A stretch of 28,830 nucleotides of DNA, taken from assembly GCA_000333855.2 (NCBI GenBank), contig CM007348.1:35207-64036 (forward strand). Reading direction: 5' to 3'. Both the position numbers and the translations under genes were made by a program. Shown piece by piece: positions 25,580 to 28,830 of this stretch. Positions within the stretch are counted from its first letter, which is position 1. The number at the start of each line of letters is the position of its first letter. The DNA is from Endotrypanum monterogeii (taxonomy: Eukaryota; Euglenozoa; Kinetoplastea; Trypanosomatida; Trypanosomatidae). The notes under the pieces were generated by a model that was given only the letters and a program-made list of their open reading frames with translations, was not told the DNA's origin and ran no database searches.

Positions 25580-28160
25580 GACTGCAGCGAAGTGGTGTCC
25601 TTCAGTGGTATAGTGATGGTCTCAGTATGCGCCTCTCTATTTTATTTTATCTCTCTTTTTGTTTTTTCAAGTTTGGCCCCGTACTTCAAATGAAAGACGA
25701 AGCCATCACACACACACGCGCCTGCACTCCCCCTTTCTCGGCAACGCTCCTGTTCTTCATTCCTCGAGCATATGCTATAGTTGAAGTGTATGTGAAATCC
25801 ACTTCGCAGGCCCTCCCCTCCCCCCATGTCTCGTTTTTCATCTACGATAATTTTATTTGCTACTTGAGGTTGGTGTGTATTGTGCTTCTCCTTTGCCCCC
25901 CCTCTTCTGTAGCATCGTGTCGATGTACCCTAAGCTCTTGCCTCTCTTTCTCTGTGTACTGTTTGGATTTCTCCAGTGATTATTAAGTCTGAGAGATGAC
26001 GTGAATGGTTGACCAGGCGTATGCGAGGGTGTGTGCCTGCATGCTTGCAGCATTTTTCGAGTCTGGTCAGTCACCTGGCGATGAAGAAAAGAGGGAATAA
26101 TTTGTTCCTGCACAAGAAAATGTGCCCTTCCCGTACTCGAGTGGACGCGTAGCTGCGTTCGCGCATCTGTCCTCTTGTGTTCTTCTTTTTGCTGGTCCTT
26201 CCACTGTGATCGTGTCGTTCATTCGCACCTCCCATCCCCCCCATCAGAAATATTCCCACAGCCATGTTTTTTTTTTCTTCCTGCATCCCTCAGTTTTGCT
26301 GGTTTCTTTCTATTTCCTACAGTGCACTAACTACCACGGAAGCTTGTTTCCCTTTCGTTTGCTCGCACCTTCGCTTCTACACGTTTTCTCTCTTCCTGCC
26401 GGCGACTCTCAGATTTCTTTTTTTTCTTTTTTTTCCCGCTCGTCTGTGTTATGTTTCATCCCCCTTTCCATCCCGCCACGCAACGTCCCGCGGCGCAGAA
26501 TTTACGTGTCTTTTGTTTGCGTCATTTACCTCCCTCCTTCCATCTACCTTCTATTGCGTCTAGTATTATTATTATTATTTGTCATTCGAATTGGTCGTCT
26601 CGCATCTCGACTTAAAAAAAAAAATTGTCTCTTTTTTTTTCTTGTTTTAGTTCATCCGTAGTGCCTAGTGCGCTGCACTGTTCTCCTCTTTTTTTTTTGT
26701 CCGCATTTTGGTGGTGGTGGTCGCGGTCTTGTAGCGTTTATACATACAAAGGCAGGACGGAAGGGTCCGCCATTCTATTCGTTTATTGCTTTATTCCGTT
26801 TTCATGCGCTCTTCTTCCCCGCCTCGTGTGCGTTTGGGTCGCTGTTTGATTGTGTTGGTGTCTCCGTTTCGGCCGTGATATCCCAGCTGGGGAACGTGCA
26901 TTCTATGGACTTTGGCGAAGTATCCGAAGCCGATATCGAATAAGGTGACCATCAGTGGCTGGCAGGCGATCGTACGAACCTCTTTCCCCCTTCTCCAATA
27001 CGCTGCTGCACTTTGGAGGTCTTCTCACCACCTCCCTTTTCAAATTTTTTTTTGCTGCTTGTCCTTCTGTCGTTCCTCAGCGAACTGTGTACGGAACCCA
27101 AGCTGAGGCAATGAATTTTCTTTTGCATGAGGACAGAGGGGGGGGGGCGCCCGTCTGCAGACTGTCTGCGAGAAGAAGAGAGGCGCAGTGATGGAAGGAG
27201 AAGGATAAAAAAGCTTTTGCATTAGCACGGCTGCAACATGTAGTATGCATGAGCAAATCCTATCGAGATTTCTCTAGACGAGTTGATGATCGCGCAGACT
27301 TAATAGCCTTCTTTTTTCTATTTCTCTCTCTGTCGCGGTAAGCGGGCGCTTGCACGGGGGTGGGTGGGAGTGACCAAATAACCGCCATCTTCACTTGGGT
27401 GCTTTATGCACCGAAGAGGGGCCGGCAGTGCGGAGGGGGGGGGCGTGAACGGCAAAACGTGTGTGGCCATAATAGTGAATTAGAATTCGTGCAGAATTTG
27501 TGCTTCGCCTTCAGGACTCCAACTGTCTTCAGTTGCGTCCACGCCATCATGGATGCTACATCCAATATCTCGTTACTGAAAAAAAATAAATAAATAGGTC
27601 AAGTGGATCAATACAGTTGGTGTGGAGGAGGAGGTGCACTAGCGGGGCGAACGTCCACGCAAAGTATTGAGAGAAAAAGAGGGCGCCCCTTCTGTGAAAC
27701 AAGAAGTGGTACATAAACAAATACTCACCCACTCACTCACACATACACATACCCAAATGGAGGTGTGTGCAAAGTGGGGGGGGGGGGAGGGCTTGGGTAG
27801 ATGATAGGAAGTCCCGTGTTTACCTTCACTGTCTATTCGTGACTCCATTCTCAGATTTCTTCGATCATCCTTCATCTCCTTTTGCGTCCTGATAATTCTA
27901 ACACACCGGGTTAAGCGCATCCTTGTTTTTCTCTTGCTTTCCTTCACTTCACTATCATTCCCATGAATAAAATTTCCCTGTTTACGTCATTTATTTAATG
28001 AGTTTGTCCCCCCCTCCCCTCTTCTCATTTCTTCTCGTATAGAGACGTTTCTTTTTTTTTTTTCACTATGCGTAAGACATGAGCAACATCGAAGCTTATA
28101 GACGTACAGAAGTTTTGTTGAGATGCGGGAAAATGGGTACGGCGGCTCCATATACAATTG

Positions 28161-28200
28161 GTTACATGCGGTATGTATCTACGCACCGCATGTTTTACCA
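28161..28200. repeat. stem-loop with 9-bp perfect arms
   Basis: The arm acatgcggt (28165-28173) is the exact reverse complement of accgcatgt (28186-28194) across a 12-base loop. GGT (28161-28163) and ACC (28198-28200) can add three outer pairs past small bulges. It has no T run after it, and such hairpins are not terminators in this kind of genome. Confidence 0.7.
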
Positions 28201-28695
28201 TTGATTCTCTCCTTCCCCGTCTCGCAATACATCGGCGTGATTAACTTTTTTGAATTTGTTTTAGACTGAGATTCTCCTCAGCGTCACATAATGATATATC
28301 AAGGAGTCACGTATAGAAAGACTCCTGTGTAGTGGAACGCACAGGTATCACATTGCCCGTGCCTCATTCAAGCACTCCCTTTCCATTTCGGATGTCACTG
28401 AGGGTATATTTGTTCAAGGCAAAGCTTACTTTTTGGTTTATTATTATTATTAAAGCGCCACACTCCGTTTCCGTTACCACCATTAAAAAAAAAAATAGTA
28501 TTTTTATTTTGGGGGGAGGGGAGGCATATTAAGGCCGGGCGTGTGTAAGGCCAATGAATCGGACGAAAGAGCTCGTAGACGCACACAAAAAAAAACCTCC
28601 GGCACGAAATCATCAGCGTCCCCAACTTCGCATCTTCTTTGCTTGCGAGCACCATGAGTAGAGCGAGCTCCGTTTTCTTATCAGAAGGGTTGAGG

Positions 28696-28698
<3 letters not shown>

Positions 28699-28734
<36 letters not shown>
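28699..28734. repeat. (AT)n microsatellite
   Basis: Uninterrupted AT dinucleotides, about 36 bases, the longest in the window. Confidence 0.95.
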
Positions 28735-28736
<2 letters not shown>

Positions 28737-28755
28737 GTCGGCACACAGTAGTGTC

Positions 28756-28827
28756 GTCGCGACGTAACGTAAACGTTACGTGTCGTCTACTTCGTACGGT
28801 CGTACGGGACCGTCCTCCTACGTACGG
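28756..28827. repeat. CG-rich palindromic segment with three CGTACGG copies
   Basis: The segment contains the palindrome GTCGCGAC (28756-28763), an inverted repeat with 9-bp arms acgtaacgt/acgttacgt around AA (28762-28781), and CGTACGG at 28793, 28801 and 28821. It directly follows the long AT repeat and reaches the window edge. Confidence 0.7.
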
Positions 28828-28830
28828 TTA

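Larger units (their letters stand above)
24506..28830. other. 4.3-kb terminal stretch without a supported gene
   Basis: The part next to the gene should be its 3' UTR. The remainder is strongly pyrimidine-rich on the + strand (especially 24900-26700), then more mixed. The longer open frames (25543-25986, 26122-26661, 26625-26943) are dominated by Phe, Leu and Ser from T/C tracts and are not accepted. Elements listed separately are two microsatellites, an A/T palindrome, a tRNA-like fragment, a stem-loop and the palindromic end. An A-rich tail-like stretch lies at 27579-27596. Confidence 0.5.

Noticed and set aside
26122..26943. Long T/C-derived + frames near the right end
   Set aside because: Phe, Leu and Ser dominate. 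The last part (ending SEADIE) looks somewhat protein-like but has only a 12-codon ATG-initiated piece.
1..28830. Search by eye for complete tRNA, rRNA, spliced-leader RNA, CRISPR arrays and telomeric TTAGGG arrays
   Set aside because: No B-box with paired acceptor arms, no rRNA or SL sequence, no regularly spaced direct repeats and no telomere array were seen.

Overview
The window reads as nuclear DNA of a trypanosomatid, most likely a Leishmania-type (Leishmaniinae) genome. All seven convincing genes lie on the + strand and lack introns. They are separated by long T/C-rich spacers with homopolymer T tracts and TA, CA and TG microsatellites. Polypyrimidine tracts followed by AG, the layout of spliced-leader acceptor sites, lie upstream of the genes. 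The first ~377 bases look like the 3' part of a SIDER2 retroposon ending in an A-rich tail, which points to Leishmania or a close relative. This is the appearance of one stretch of a unidirectional polycistronic unit. No species or chromosome is claimed.

Layout from left to right: SIDER2-like remnant (1-377); a small four-helix membrane protein of unknown function (748-1275); a 1460-residue three-module protein (2154-6536) joining an endonuclease/exonuclease/phosphatase (sphingomyelinase-type) domain, a short membrane segment, a degenerate acyl-CoA-synthetase-like domain and a C-terminal type II pantothenate kinase (Fumble). A 4.5-kb spacer without a convincing gene follows, including a 2.1-kb island almost free of the homopolymers seen elsewhere. 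Then come an MFSD1-like MFS transporter (11015-12610), a basic RRM protein (13718-14632), a leucine-rich-repeat dual-specificity phosphatase (17070-18380), a divergent Mpv17/PMP22-family membrane protein (19896-20516) and a serine/proline-rich protein of unknown function (22757-24505). The last 4.3 kb hold no supported gene, but contain microsatellites, two stem-loop-forming elements, a tRNA-like fragment and a CG-rich palindromic segment at the window edge.

The genes do not form an obvious pathway, as is usual for trypanosomatid polycistrons, where neighbours are co-transcribed but regulated singly through their UTRs. The most notable protein is the pantothenate kinase fusion: it puts the first step of coenzyme A synthesis on the same chain as an adenylate-forming-enzyme relic and a lipid-phosphodiesterase-like module. 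Several proposed start codons differ from the longest open frame because those begin at GTG or TTG; the first in-frame ATG was used instead.
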